Shown: positions 27,856 to 36,501, counted from the first letter of the stretch. The stretch: 64,000 bases of DNA from Flavobacterium marginilacus (GCF_026870155.1 NZ_CP113975.1:4712001-4776000); one strand, 5' to 3'. The notes: generated from the letters alone by a model not told the origin. Numbers and translations: made by a program.

Positions 27856-28368
27856 TTAATTATTATTACGGCGTTTTTCATTTTTCCCTTTATAATATTC
27901 TTCAAAAGACCTATTATATCTCAATAAAAAAGGTAATCCATCAGCTCTTTTTACTATAAATTCTTTATTGGAATCAGCTGTTTTTACAATGATTTTTACG
28001 GTTTCTTCAAAATAAACGGGTCTGGATTCAATCACAGTTATTTCGGTCTTAAAATTTTGAATCATTTGTTTTCCAGCCGTTACAAAAGTGGTGTCGTGAG
28101 TCATTATAATCGAATCGTCCTCAGAAGGTTTTTGGCTGCTGTATTGGATTTCAATCTTCTTTCCGTTCTTTTGGAATTTGGCTTCCCAAATGAATTTACT
28201 GCCTATAGCACCATAATTGGTTCCTGACAACTGAATGGATTTATTGTTTTTGTTTTTTAGAATACTGTTGAGATAAAAGTAAAATTCAGTTGCGGAATTG
28301 TTGGTTTGTGCCGTTGAAGAAATCGTAACACATAGAAATAAAAACACAGTAAAAATCAGCTTTTTCAT
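27856..28368 (-). CDS. Uncharacterised secreted protein (170 aa)
   Basis: Clear Sec signal peptide MKKLIFTVFLFLCVTISSTAQ|TN, followed by a small beta-rich domain and a basic tail (GKNEKRRNNN). No family recognised. Single gene; a 120-bp gap separates it from the next gene on the same strand. Confidence 0.7.
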   Translation of the reverse strand: MKKLIFTVFLFLCVTISSTAQTNNSATEFYFYLNSILKNKNNKSIQLSGTNYGAIGSKFIWEAKFQKNGKKIEIQYSSQKPSEDDSIIMTHDTTFVTAGKQMIQNFKTEITVIESRPVYFEETVKIIVKTADSNKEFIVKRADGLPFLLRYNRSFEEYYKGKNEKRRNNN

Positions 28369-28489
28369 AGCAGCTCAATCGTATAAAAATTAAGAATTGA
28401 CAATTATTTAATGGTGTCAAATATACTTATTTCTTACATAACACTTTAATCGGAAAATATACTTTTGGATACAAAAACAGGACAAAACA

Positions 28490-28789
28490 CTAAACCCATC
28501 TGTCTATCAGCTCCAGATAATAATAGTATTCCTGATCATTTCCATCACCATCTTCGCCAACAAATTGCAATTGAATTTCCTGCAGCACTTCAATGATTTC
28601 ATCCACTTCCATATCATTTAAATCGACAGCATAGTTACTGGCAGCGATATCTTTTTTCTTTTGCTTCTTTTCTGATTTTGGAATTTCATTATGCGCAAGA
28701 TTATCCAATAATTTATCCATTAGTTTCACTTTCCCTGCTTCAGAAAGTGCCTTAATAGTATTTGTAAGGGTTACATAATCTATTGTCAT
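28490..28789 (-). CDS. Uncharacterised acidic cytoplasmic protein
   Basis: About 99 aa from the ATG for MTIDYVTLTNTIKALSEAGKVKLMDKLL (an upstream MYT would add three residues). A basic KKQKKKD patch is followed by a strongly acidic C-terminus (DLNDMEVDEIIEVLQEI...GEDGDGNDQEYYYYLELIDRW). No recognised domain. It lies just downstream of a PIN toxin-antitoxin pair but 93 bp away. Confidence 0.6.
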   Translation of the reverse strand: MTIDYVTLTNTIKALSEAGKVKLMDKLLDNLAHNEIPKSEKKQKKKDIAASNYAVDLNDMEVDEIIEVLQEIQLQFVGEDGDGNDQEYYYYLELIDRWV

Positions 28790-28881
28790 TGTATACAATT
28801 TTAAAGCAGGTTTATAAAGTAATAACTACAGCTGCTCTTAAATATTGTAACTATTAACATTTGTCATTACAATCAGTTCCT

Positions 28882-29304
28882 TTAATTTCCTGACATTGTT
28901 TTCAGAAAAGTTTCAGGTGTCATTATTGACAAATTACTCATTTTATAATCTTTAATATTACGTGTTACTATTACTTTAATATCATTTTTATTTTCTACCG
29001 AATAGTTTTGCAAAGCATCTTCAAAATCTTTGAAATCTGAATTTAATGCTTCTATAACCGTAGTTTTATCAATAACAACAACATCTACTATCTTTAGTAG
29101 TTTTTTCAGATTCCCGATTACCTTTTCGTGTTTTGCTGTCTTTCGCAAAAGGTTATAAATATTGCTAATCATCACGGGAGTTACATAGCCGTACAGTTTG
29201 CCTTTTTCGCATAAACTCAAAATTTTTGACGCCTCTTCTGAAAATGGTTCTCGGTCAAAAAAGAAATCAAGAATTACATCCGTATCAATTAAAATTTTAT
29301 CCAT
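28882..29304 (-). CDS. PIN-domain toxin (VapC-like)
   Basis: 140 aa with PIN acidic residues: DTDVILDFFFDREPF at the start, E in the SEEASKIL helix, DFEDALQ and TRNIKDYK near the end. PIN toxins are Mg-dependent RNases cutting tRNA or rRNA. The start codon overlaps the stop of the upstream antitoxin by 1 bp, so they are translationally coupled. Confidence 0.88.
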   Translation of the reverse strand: MDKILIDTDVILDFFFDREPFSEEASKILSLCEKGKLYGYVTPVMISNIYNLLRKTAKHEKVIGNLKKLLKIVDVVVIDKTTVIEALNSDFKDFEDALQNYSVENKNDIKVIVTRNIKDYKMSNLSIMTPETFLKTMSGN

Positions 29305-29552
29305 TACAAATATTTATCAGATAAGCGGTCGGTAAGTTCTTTTTTGTAATCAAAATTCTCAGGTAATTTAAACGACCCTCTTAAAGATTTAACTGTCGGA
29401 GTTAGCTCTTCTTCTTTGTCAGCTTCCTCATTAGTTAATGCTTTCAGATAGTTTTCAATTAAATCAGAAAGACTTCTTTCTCTTTTGCGAGCATATTTTT
29501 TAGCCTTTTCAATTACGGACTGTTCGATTGTCAATGTGAGTTTACTATTCAT
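29304..29552 (-). CDS. DUF6364-type antitoxin
   Basis: 82 aa: MNSKLTLTIEQSVIEKAKKYARKRERSLSDLIENYLKAL is a ribbon-helix-helix DNA-binding motif, followed by an acidic linker and a C-terminal toxin-binding tail (RGSFKLPENFDYKKELTDRL). Partner of the PIN toxin. Two direct ACGTGTATT words 24 bp apart upstream are likely operator half-sites. Confidence 0.85.
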   Translation of the reverse strand: MNSKLTLTIEQSVIEKAKKYARKRERSLSDLIENYLKALTNEEADKEEELTPTVKSLRGSFKLPENFDYKKELTDRLSDKYL

Positions 29553-29594
29553 GATATTGAAATTTAAGTAAAATTACGAAAAATAATATTTAAT

Positions 29595-29627
29595 ACGTGT
29601 ATTTTAATTTTATTTCACACGTGTATT
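29595..29627 (-). promoter_or_regulatory. Operator-like repeat upstream of the PIN module
   Basis: ACGTGTATT occurs at 29595-29603 and 29619-29627; the second is embedded in the palindrome ACACGTGT. They sit 43-75 bp before the antitoxin start, where a ribbon-helix-helix repressor would bind. Confidence 0.5.
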
Positions 29628-29693
29628 GATTAACGGATTACATTAAAAAACTTAACATAGGAAGATTTAAAATACCCGCAAAACGCTTTAGCT

Positions 29694-29765
29694 AGAGATT
29701 TAGCTTCAAATCGTTTCTTTGCTTCCTTGTTAGCACCAGTATTTCATTTAAAACATCATTTAATC
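29694..29765 (-). pseudogene. Degenerate copy of the 3' end of the antitoxin-like gene at 30277
   Basis: About 70 bp are clearly homologous to 30307-30376: both share TTTAGCTTCAAATCGTTTCTTT and CATTTAAAACATCATT with scattered changes between. The reading (minus) keeps AKKRFEAK but is frameshifted upstream, so it is a relic. Together with the intact gene it brackets the 22-bp array. Confidence 0.65.
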
Positions 29766-29854
29766 AAAAACAAAAGCCACTCCGTAGTGAAGCAGCTTTA
29801 TTGATGTTCTTTGTGGGTACAGATTTCAAATCTGCACCATCGGGCGGGGTTAAT
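29766..29854. repeat. Palindromic remnants preceding the 22-bp array
   Basis: Contains an imperfect hairpin (AAGCCACT...AGTG...AGCTT, about 29777-29800) with a T-rich exit on the minus strand, and CAGATTTCAAATCTG (29819-29833), a perfect palindrome around its central base, followed by CACCATCGGGCGGGG. Such GTGGG(C/T)AC-led elements recur at 30569. No ORF. Confidence 0.45.
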
Positions 29855-30118
29855 CACCAATAATATTGGTACAAAACACCTGTACTATTGGTCTTAAGCA
29901 CCTCTATTATTATGGTTAAACACCAATACTATTGGTGCAAACTACCTGTTATATTGGCTTTAATCACCAACACTGTTGGTTATAAGCACCTCTATTATTA
30001 TGGCTAAACACCAATACTATTGGTGCAAACTACCTGTTGTATTGGCTTTTATCACCAATACTATTGGTGTTTTACACCAATAGTACAGGTGTTAAGCACC
30101 TCTATTGTTATGGTTAAG
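29855..30118. repeat. Twelve-unit tandem array of 22-bp palindromic units
   Basis: Twelve contiguous units of exactly 22 bp start at 29855, 29877, 29899 and so on to 30097, with a truncated thirteenth at 30119. Each has a 17-bp dyad (for example CACCAATACTATTGGTG) plus a 5-bp AT linker. Half-sites come in at least three types (CACCAATA, CACCTGTA, CACCTCTA) that are recombined between left and right arms. Units 3-6 and 7-10 form an 88-bp higher-order repeat. The period is not a multiple of three and stops are frequent, so it is not coding. Confidence 0.92.
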
Positions 30119-30176
30119 CACCTGTTTTTAGTAAATCAACGCATATATGGGCTGGATTGCTAAATACATTTGGAGC

Positions 30177-30209
30177 AAAAAAAATGCCTCTTTTGAATTT
30201 AAAGAGGCA
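30177..30209 (-). terminator. Terminator of the orphan antitoxin-like gene
   Basis: Stem TGCCTCTTT (30185-30193) / AAAGAGGCA (30201-30209); read on the minus strand it ends in a run of eight T. Confidence 0.75.
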
Positions 30210-30276
30210 GTTGGTATTGAAGTTTAATAGTGTTGCTGAGTAGTCTAAATGAAATTATTGTTTTTTATTAACTTAA

Positions 30277-30510
30277 TTATATTGTGCTTGTGCTAGATGT
30301 AGCAAATTTAGCTTCAAATCGTTTCTTTACTTCCTCATATGTTGCAATATCTCCATTTAAAACATCATTCAAACCCTTTTGAATAATCTGATTTTCAAAA
30401 TCAGAAATCTGGTTTTTGTTTTTTAAATCAAGAATTTCTTCAATGATTTTCTCGTCATTCAACCCTTGAATCCATTGCAATAGATTTTGTTTTTCGACTA
30501 CAATATTCAT
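30277..30510 (-). CDS. Antitoxin-like small protein without visible toxin
   Basis: 77 aa from ATG 30510: MNIVVEKQNLLQWIQGLNDEKIIEEILDLKNKNQ...IIQKGLNDVLNGDIATYEEVKKRFEAKF. In Bacteroidetes, proteins with this layout usually precede a RelE/ParE toxin gene and act as antitoxin; here the downstream space holds only a terminator and the 22-bp array. The promoter is intact (TAAATTTG at 30533-30540, minus). A degenerate second copy of its 3' end lies at 29694. It may be a solitary antitoxin left after toxin loss; the family assignment is by recall of sequence style only. Confidence 0.6.
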   Translation of the reverse strand: MNIVVEKQNLLQWIQGLNDEKIIEEILDLKNKNQISDFENQIIQKGLNDVLNGDIATYEEVKKRFEAKFATSSTSTI

Positions 30511-30548
30511 AATGAGCAATTTAATTATTGAACAAATTTACGAAAAAT

Positions 30549-30687
30549 AAGTTTCGAAGATATTATTTGTGGGCACAAGCGGGACGCTTGCGCTAGCGGG
30601 AAAATTGCCCCACAAACCTCCCATATATTCCGGTGAAATACTACGCTTAGCTGTGAACATTTCGACATAAGCATCGTTTAAACTCAT
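30549..30687 (-). pseudogene. Short ORF remnant with embedded GC-rich palindrome
   Basis: From ATG 30687 the frame reads MSLNDAYVEMFTAKRSISPE then YMGGLWGNFP, and then runs into the repeat GCTAGCGCAAGCGTCCCGC and stops. The first 30 codons look protein-like but match no family I know; the rest is repeat-derived. Probably the 5' relic of a lost gene disrupted by a palindromic repeat at about 30569-30602. Confidence 0.4.
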
Positions 30688-30804
30688 TTTATCTTTAAAT
30701 TATTGGGTGAAATTATGTTTAGAACGGTGCTTAAATGGTTGAATTATTCAACTTTCATTTAAAGACATATTTTATGACTTGACAACATTATTTATTAAAA
30801 ACTA

Positions 30805-30859
30805 AAAACTACTTAAAACTACTTAAAACTACTTAAAACTACTTAAAACTACTTAAAAC
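30805..30859. repeat. Decamer tandem repeat
   Basis: Five and a half perfect copies of AAAACTACTT, followed directly by AAAGGGATTGCAAC. Likely a slippage-prone microsatellite; copy number would vary between strains. Confidence 0.85.
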
Positions 30860-30981
30860 AAAGGGATTGCAACGTTATAATTAATTATTAATAAGCCCAT
30901 GAATAGTATAAACAAATTTTGTGTATAAAATTTACAGATAAAATTCATCTGTATTCAAATTACATATATATTTGTAAAAAA

Positions 30982-31010
30982 ATAACCCGCCTATATGACG
31001 GGTTACTTTT
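30982..31010 (-). terminator. Terminator of the 35-aa microprotein gene
   Basis: Stem AACCCG/CGGGTT around CCTATATGA; on the minus strand it exits into TTATTTTTTT. It starts about 15 bp after the microprotein stop codon. Confidence 0.7.
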
Positions 31011-31020
31011 ATTAAAAAGG

Positions 31021-31128
31021 TTATTTTTTCTTTTGTCCTTTTATTGTCCGATATATTATTTCTAATATACCAAAAACGTTAAGAACAATTCCAGAAACAA
31101 TTAACCAAAACTCCGGATCAGCATCCAT
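31021..31128 (-). CDS. 35-aa single-span membrane microprotein
   Basis: ATG 31128 to TAA 31021 encodes MDADPEFWLIVSGIVLNVFG then ILEIIYRTIKGQKKK: an acidic N-terminus, one hydrophobic helix of about 20 residues and a basic tail, an orderly membrane topology. It has its own promoter-like upstream region (a 72/78 copy of the nrdB one, with -7 TAAGTTTG at 31210-31217) and its own terminator. That architecture argues strongly for a real expressed gene although it is too short for gene finders. Function unknown. Confidence 0.65.
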   Translation of the reverse strand: MDADPEFWLIVSGIVLNVFGILEIIYRTIKGQKKK

Positions 31129-31144
31129 AAAAAAAGTTTTAGAA

Positions 31145-31167
31145 ACCACAGTTGGCGCTGTGGTTTT
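31145..31167 (+). terminator. Hairpin between the microprotein start and its upstream element
   Basis: AAACCACAG (31144-31152) pairs with CTGTGGTTT (31159-31167) around TTGGCG, followed by TGTTCTTTT on the plus strand. It lies in the leader of the microprotein transcript (minus), so it may act there as an RNA hairpin or attenuator rather than as a terminator; no plus-strand gene ends here. Confidence 0.5.
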
Positions 31168-31193
31168 GTTCTTTTACAAAGGTTATACTTTAT

Positions 31194-31271
31194 TGCGGTT
31201 ATAAAAAGTCAAACTTATTCACAATAAGCCATATTTCTTAACAAAAAATAAAAATAAGAATATTTTTCATA
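31194..31271 (-). promoter_or_regulatory. Copy of the nrdB promoter element, upstream of the microprotein
   Basis: 72 of 78 bases match 35477-35554 without gaps. It contains (minus) -7 TAAGTTTG (31210-31217) overlapping the palindrome CTTATT-GTG-AATAAG. Confidence 0.8.
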
Positions 31272-31630
31272 TAAAATTAAAACACTGTAAATCAATGATT
31301 TGTGTACTTGCTAAGTGCGAAAACCGTTAAATATAACAGAATTCTTATTACAACAAAACGATAATATAGTAAGTACTTAATTCAATAATCTTATTTAATA
31401 TCCTTACAGATGATAGTTTTCCTGTTTGAAACATTTTTTTAAAGTAACAATCACTTTTTTGATCTACACAGGCCATTTTTTTATTTATGCTCATGTGATT
31501 GCTTCGTCCCTCGCAATGACAAATAGCTGATTATAAAACCAATTGCCCTAGCCCTGACAGCAGTGGAAATCCTTTTTTTTCCGATTTTCTCGTGATAAAA
31601 AGATTGCAACGGATAGCAGGATTAGCTCCC
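31272..31630. other. AT-rich gap plus a dispersed repeat
   Basis: 31272-31490 is AT-rich with nothing I can identify. From about 31500 come TTGCTTCGTCCCTCGCAATGAC and a repeat of the form CTAGCCCTGACAGCAGTGGAAATCC...GATTGCAACGGATAGCAGGATTAG (31547-31627). The same family, in reverse orientation, is the target of the insertion sequence at 52559. Confidence 0.55.
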
Positions 31631-31633
31631 AAA

Positions 31634-31672
31634 TAAAAAAAGCCATTCTCCTCAAATAAAAGGAGAACGGCT
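31634..31672 (-). terminator. nrdA terminator
   Basis: Stem AGCCATTCTCCT / AGGAGAACGGCT with one mismatch (31641-31652 and 31661-31672); the minus-strand exit is a T run. Confidence 0.8.
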
Positions 31673-31715
31673 GTTTCTAGTTTTATAAGATTGCTTCGTT
31701 CTATGCTAATGTGAC

Positions 31716-34136
31716 TTATGAGCCACACATTTCGCAATCCTCTGGACCAGCATTTTTAGCCAGTTCAATCATTGCTCTGTATTCTTCAGCGGTCATTGGA
31801 GCATCTACCTCAACCGCTTCAAGGACTCTTGCCTGTGGTTTAGAATCTGGAATGGCTTCCTGTTTTTTATCGTTGTTTAATGTGAATTTAATCGCATCAA
31901 CCGCTGCTTTGGTTCTCAAATAGTACATTCCGGTTTTCAATCCAGACTGCCACGCGTAGAAGTGCATTGAAGTCAGTTTTGAATAATTGGCATCCTGCAT
32001 GAACAAGTTCAACGATTGTGACTGATCCACGAAATATCCTCTTTGACGGGACATATCGATGATATCTTTCATAGACATTTCCCAAACGGTTTTGTACAAT
32101 TCTTTCAAATCCTGCGGGATAATATCAATGCTTTGCACCGATCCGTTGTGACGCATGATTTCTTGTTTCAAGTTCTCATTCCACAATCCAAGTCTTACCA
32201 AATCGTGCAATAAATGTTTGTTTACCACGATAAATTCTCCAGACAGTACACGTCTTGTATAGATATTTGAAGTATATGGTTCGAATGCTTCGTTATTACC
32301 CAAGATTTGAGAAGTCGAAGCCGTTGGCATTGGCGCAACCAATAATGAGTTACGAACACCGTTCTTAACCACTTCTTTTCTAAGCGAAGCCCAGTCCCAT
32401 CTTCCTGATAATTCTTCGTCTTTCAATCCCCAAAGATTGTGCTGGAATTCTCCGTTTGACATTGGAGATCCTTTGAAAGTGGAATAAGGTCCTTCTTCAA
32501 CTGCCATTTCCATCGATGCGGTACAAGCAGCAAAATAAAGGGTTTCGAATATCTCCTGATTTAAAGTTTTGGCTTCATCACTTGTAAAAGGCATACGCAG
32601 CATGATAAAAGCATCTGCCAGTCCCTGCACTCCAAGACCGATTGGTCTGTGACGCATATTGGAATTTTCGGCTTCTTTTACAGGATAATAGTTTCTGTCG
32701 ATTACTCTGTTCAGGTTACGGGTAACACGTTTGGTTACATCAAACAGCAATTGGTGATTGAATTTTCCGTTTTCAATAAACATTGGCAGAGAAATCGAAG
32801 CCAGATTACAAACGGCTACTTCATCAGCAGATGTATATTCTAAAATCTCAGTACATAAATTCGAAGAACGAATAGTCCCCAGGTTTTTCTGATTAGATTT
32901 TCTGTTGGCAGCATCTTTGTACAGCATATATGGCGTTCCAGTCTCAATTTGTGATTCTAGGATTTTCTCCCATAATTCACGAGCCTTGATAGTTTTTCGG
33001 CCTTTTCCTCTAAACTCGTAATCGGTATATAAAGCTTCGAATTCTTCTCCATACACATCATACAACCCAGGACATTCGTTAGGACACATTAAGGTCCAGG
33101 TAGAATCTTCCTGAACACGTTTCATGAATAAATCAGAAGTCCACATGGCGAAGAATAAATCTCTGGCGCGCATTTCTTCTTTACCAGTATTCTTTTTCAA
33201 GTCCAAGAAATCAAAAATATCAGCATGCCAAGTTTCGATGTAAACAGCAAAACTTCCTTTGCGTTTTCCTCCTCCCTGATCTACGTAACGTGCCGTATCG
33301 TTGAATACTCTCAGCATTGGCACAATTCCGTTTGAAGTACCGTTTGTGCCGCGGATATAAGAACCTGTCGCACGAACGTTGTGAATAGAAAGTCCAACTC
33401 CACCTGCAGACTGAGAAATTTTTGCGGTTTGTTTTAAAGTATCGTAAATCCCGTCAATACTATCGTCCTGCATTGCCAAAAGGAAACAAGAAGACATCTG
33501 AGGTTTTGGCGTACCAGCGTTGAATAATGTTGGTGTTGCGTGGGTAAAATACTTTTTGGACATTAAGTCGTAAGTCTCCAAAACCGATTTTAAATCGTCT
33601 AAGTGGATTCCTACTGCAACACGCATCAGCATATGCTGCGGACGCTCTACGATTTTTCCATTTATTTTTAATAAATAGGAACGCTCCAGTGTTTTAAAAC
33701 CAAAATAATCGTAGTTAAAATCTCTGTTATAAATGATATGTGAATCCAAAAACTCGGCATTTTCCATAATCACTTTATGAACCTCTTCAGCTAATAATGG
33801 TGATTCCTGATTGGTTCTTGGGTTAATGTAATGATACATTTCATTCATCGTTTCCGAGAATGATTTTTTGGTATTCGAATGTAAATTTGATATTGCAATA
33901 CGAGCAGCCAATTGTGCATAATCCGGGTGAGCAATTGTCATAGAAGCAGCAGTTTCTGCAGCAAGATTATCCAGTTCAGATGTAGAAACCCCATCATACA
34001 ATCCCTCAATAACGCGCATGGCAACTTTAACCGGGTCAACCAATTCGTTCAAGCCATAACATAACTTTTTAATTCTCTCTGTAATTTTGTCAAACATTAC
34101 AGGCTCTTTGTGGCCATCTCTTTTTACAACGTACAT
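31716..34136 (-). CDS. nrdA: Ribonucleoside-diphosphate reductase, alpha subunit
   Basis: 806-aa class I RNR large subunit. N-terminal ATP-cone ([22 protein letters not shown]), the [15 protein letters not shown] and CNLASISLP catalytic blocks ([22 protein letters not shown]), and the redox-active C-terminus CEMCGS. Catalyses NDP to dNDP reduction with NrdB. Transcribed after nrdB across a 284-bp spacer; likely one operon driven by the nrdB promoter. Confidence 0.97.
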   Translation of the reverse strand: MYVVKRDGHKEPVMFDKITERIKKLCYGLNELVDPVKVAMRVIEGLYDGVSTSELDNLAAETAASMTIAHPDYAQLAARIAISNLHSNTKKSFSETMNEMYHYINPRTNQESPLLAEEVHKVIMENAEFLDSHIIYNRDFNYDYFGFKTLERSYLLKINGKIVERPQHMLMRVAVGIHLDDLKSVLETYDLMSKKYFTHATPTLFNAGTPKPQMSSCFLLAMQDDSIDGIYDTLKQTAKISQSAGGVGLSIHNVRATGSYIRGTNGTSNGIVPMLRVFNDTARYVDQGGGKRKGSFAVYIETWHADIFDFLDLKKNTGKEEMRARDLFFAMWTSDLFMKRVQEDSTWTLMCPNECPGLYDVYGEEFEALYTDYEFRGKGRKTIKARELWEKILESQIETGTPYMLYKDAANRKSNQKNLGTIRSSNLCTEILEYTSADEVAVCNLASISLPMFIENGKFNHQLLFDVTKRVTRNLNRVIDRNYYPVKEAENSNMRHRPIGLGVQGLADAFIMLRMPFTSDEAKTLNQEIFETLYFAACTASMEMAVEEGPYSTFKGSPMSNGEFQHNLWGLKDEELSGRWDWASLRKEVVKNGVRNSLLVAPMPTASTSQILGNNEAFEPYTSNIYTRRVLSGEFIVVNKHLLHDLVRLGLWNENLKQEIMRHNGSVQSIDIIPQDLKELYKTVWEMSMKDIIDMSRQRGYFVDQSQSLNLFMQDANYSKLTSMHFYAWQSGLKTGMYYLRTKAAVDAIKFTLNNDKKQEAIPDSKPQARVLEAVEVDAPMTAEEYRAMIELAKNAGPEDCEMCGS

Positions 34137-34420
34137 ACTCTATCAAATTTATTTAGTGAATGAATTGTGACTTACGAACAGTAGGAATTCATAATTCATT
34201 TTTTTACTCGGTGTCAATCCATAACTTACTTCGATATTTCGTTTCATCGCATAAAAATGAAATGAAACAAAACGCCGTAATAAATCCCGATAAAAACCGG
34301 ACTGAATTAACTTAGTTTTTAGATTTGGGAATCTGAAAAAACTATTTAATTATAATTGTTCTTTTATTGTTTTTTAACCGTTTCAAATACTTATAACGTA
34401 TTTTATATCAAAATTGTATT

Positions 34421-35401
34421 TTAAAAATCAGCGTCGAAGCTTATTTTTTGGGAATCACCGCCTTCGGCAACTTTAACCCCTGCTTTTTGATATTCGGCAA
34501 CTTTTTTCTCAAAGAAATTGGTTTTTCCCTGAAGTGAAATCATATCCATGAAATCAAATGGATTAGCAACATTGTATTCTCTGTCACAACCCAATTCTAC
34601 CAACAGTCTGTCGGCAACAAACTCTAAATATTGAGTCATTAAACCTGCATTCATTCCGATTAAACTTACCGGAAGTGATTCGGTGATAAATTCTCTTTCT
34701 ATATCCAAAGCATTAACGATAATGCTTCTTATTCTTTCTTTTGGCACTTTATTTACCAAATGGTGATTATGTAAATGAACTGCAAAATCACAGTGAACAC
34801 CTTCATCACGGGAAATTAATTCGTTTGAAAATGTCAAACCTGGCATCAAGCCGCGTTTCTTTAACCAATAAATAGAACAAAATGCTCCTGAAAAGAAAAT
34901 TCCTTCTACTGCTGCAAAAGCAATCAGCCTTTCGGCAAAAGAATCAGACTCAATCCATTTTAATGCCCAATCCGCTTTTTTTCTGATAGCTGGAAAAACA
35001 TCCAAAGCATTAAACAATTCCGATTTTTCGTTTTCATCCTTTACATAAGTATCAATCAGAAGAGAATAGGTTTCGCTGTGAATATTTTCCATCATGATCT
35101 GGAAACCATAGAAAAATTTAGCTTCGGCATATTGTACTTCATTTACAAAATTCTCTGCTAAGTTTTCATTTACAATTCCATCTGAAGCGGCAAAAAAAGC
35201 CAAAATGTGTTTTATAAAATAACGTTCGTCATCATTTAACTTATTATTCCAATCATTTAAATCCTGAGACAAATCAATTTCTTCGGCTGTCCAAAAACTT
35301 GCTTCCATCATTTTGTATCTTTCCCAAATATCATGATGCTTAATTGGAAAAATTACGAAACGATTTTTATTTTCCTGTAAAATTGGTTCTATTTTAGACA
35401 T
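34421..35401 (-). CDS. nrdB: Ribonucleoside-diphosphate reductase, beta subunit
   Basis: 326-aa class I small subunit. Metal-ligand helices are visible: [15 protein letters not shown] (Asp/Glu), [19 protein letters not shown]-like [17 protein letters not shown] (Glu, His) and [32 protein letters not shown] (Glu, His). It houses the dimetal-tyrosyl cofactor that initiates catalysis in NrdA. It leads nrdA and has a distinctive upstream element duplicated in front of a microprotein. Confidence 0.96.
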   Translation of the reverse strand: MSKIEPILQENKNRFVIFPIKHHDIWERYKMMEASFWTAEEIDLSQDLNDWNNKLNDDERYFIKHILAFFAASDGIVNENLAENFVNEVQYAEAKFFYGFQIMMENIHSETYSLLIDTYVKDENEKSELFNALDVFPAIRKKADWALKWIESDSFAERLIAFAAVEGIFFSGAFCSIYWLKKRGLMPGLTFSNELISRDEGVHCDFAVHLHNHHLVNKVPKERIRSIIVNALDIEREFITESLPVSLIGMNAGLMTQYLEFVADRLLVELGCDREYNVANPFDFMDMISLQGKTNFFEKKVAEYQKAGVKVAEGGDSQKISFDADF

Positions 35402-35476
35402 GAGATCTTGTTGTTTATTTTGATTTTTTTTATTGAAAATAGATGCGAAAATCGAATTACAAAGATTGTGAAATAA

Positions 35477-35554
35477 TGCGGTTATTAAAAGTCAAACTTA
35501 TTCACAATAACTCCTAGTTTTTAACAAAAAATAAAAATAAGAATATTTTTCATA
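35477..35554 (-). promoter_or_regulatory. nrdB promoter element
   Basis: Carries -7 TAAGTTTG (35493-35500, minus) overlapping TTATT-GTG-AATAA, whose plus-strand reading TTATTCACA also resembles a DnaA box (TTATNCACA). DnaA control of nrd operons is known in E. coli; here it is only a suggestion. The whole element recurs at 31194-31271. Confidence 0.65.
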
Positions 35555-35661
35555 CAAATTACAAATAATTGATTTTCAGGTTTTTAAAATAAATAAAGTA
35601 GCTTAAACTCCCATAAAATAACGGAATTTCAAAAAAAAGAGAAACAATTTTAGAGTTACAC

Positions 35662-36234
35662 TTATAAACCTTTTTTCAGGTCTTCGGCAACTTTTTCAAG
35701 TTCCATATACCAGTCATTTCCAAAGCGGCGGATAAGTGCTTCTTTGACGAATTTATACACAGGAACTTCGAGTTCTTTGCCCAAAGAACAGGCATCATCA
35801 CAAATATCCCATTTGTCATAATTAACAGCCGCAAACTCGGTAAAATCCTTTACACGTACTGGATATAAATGACAGGAAACAGGTTTTTTCCAGTCGACTA
35901 TTCCTTGATTGTAAGCCTGCTCTATACCGCAAAGTGCAGTTTTGCCGTCAAAAATGACATAAGCACAATCTTTATTATCAATCAGCGGTGTTTCAAGATC
36001 ACCGTCCGTACCATTAAGCCATGTTCCTTGTGCTTCGATAGCCTCAATTCCCTCTTTTCTTAAAAATGGTTTTACTTTTGGATAAATTTCTTCTAATATC
36101 TTGGTTTCGGCCAGACTCAATGGTGCTCCTGCATCGCCATCGACACAGCATGCCCCTTTGCAGGCAGACAGATTACAGACAAATTCTTTTTGGAGTATAT
36201 CCTCCGATACGATGGTTTTTCCTAGCTGAAACAT
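35662..36234 (-). CDS. DUF3109 family Cys-rich protein
   Basis: 190 aa with many Cys in metal-cluster spacing: CNLSACKGACC near the start, then CAYVIF, CGIEQAYNQG, SCHLYPVR and CDDAC. This is the DUF3109 arrangement, distantly like YkgJ Fe-S/zinc proteins; function unknown. The -7 TACCTTTG (36239-36246, minus) is 4 bp from the ATG, so the mRNA is probably leaderless. Confidence 0.88.
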   Translation of the reverse strand: MFQLGKTIVSEDILQKEFVCNLSACKGACCVDGDAGAPLSLAETKILEEIYPKVKPFLRKEGIEAIEAQGTWLNGTDGDLETPLIDNKDCAYVIFDGKTALCGIEQAYNQGIVDWKKPVSCHLYPVRVKDFTEFAAVNYDKWDICDDACSLGKELEVPVYKFVKEALIRRFGNDWYMELEKVAEDLKKGL

Positions 36235-36501
36235 TTTGCAAAGGTAACCAAAGATTCAGGAAATAAAAAACCACATTTAAACTTACTCCGCTTAAAGAAA
36301 CAAATTAACACATAACAGCAATTTTACTTACATAAACACACTAATCGAATTTATTGCCTGACTACACCAATCCGCCAACAGCGGTTCATTCACTACAAAA
36401 TATTGATGATTTTGCAATAAAAATCCTTAAAAAGAAAAAAAATATGTATTTTTGAGAACCCAAATCATTTTAGACGAATTATTCATTAAAGAATTCTCAC
36501 T

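Noticed and set aside
24035..29552. Genomic island carrying HigBA and PIN modules with the exporter
   Set aside because: No integrase, tRNA target or flanking repeats; the two toxin-antitoxin pairs are separated by ordinary genes.
29855..30118. Considered a CRISPR array
   Set aside because: Units are contiguous with no unique spacers, 22 bp long and mutually diverged; no cas genes are present.
30805..30872. Decamer repeat ending in GGGATTGCAAC considered as a CRISPR repeat
   Set aside because: The 3' tag occurs once only and repeats are 10 bp without spacers.
31531..31737. 68-aa minus-strand ORF
   Set aside because: Spans the nrdA terminator and a dispersed repeat and overlaps the nrdA end; no protein-like composition.
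35484..35510. Origin of replication (single DnaA-box-like TTATTCACA)
   Set aside because: One box only, in a promoter; no cluster of boxes, no dnaA or dnaN and no AT unwinding array distinct from the generally AT-rich background.
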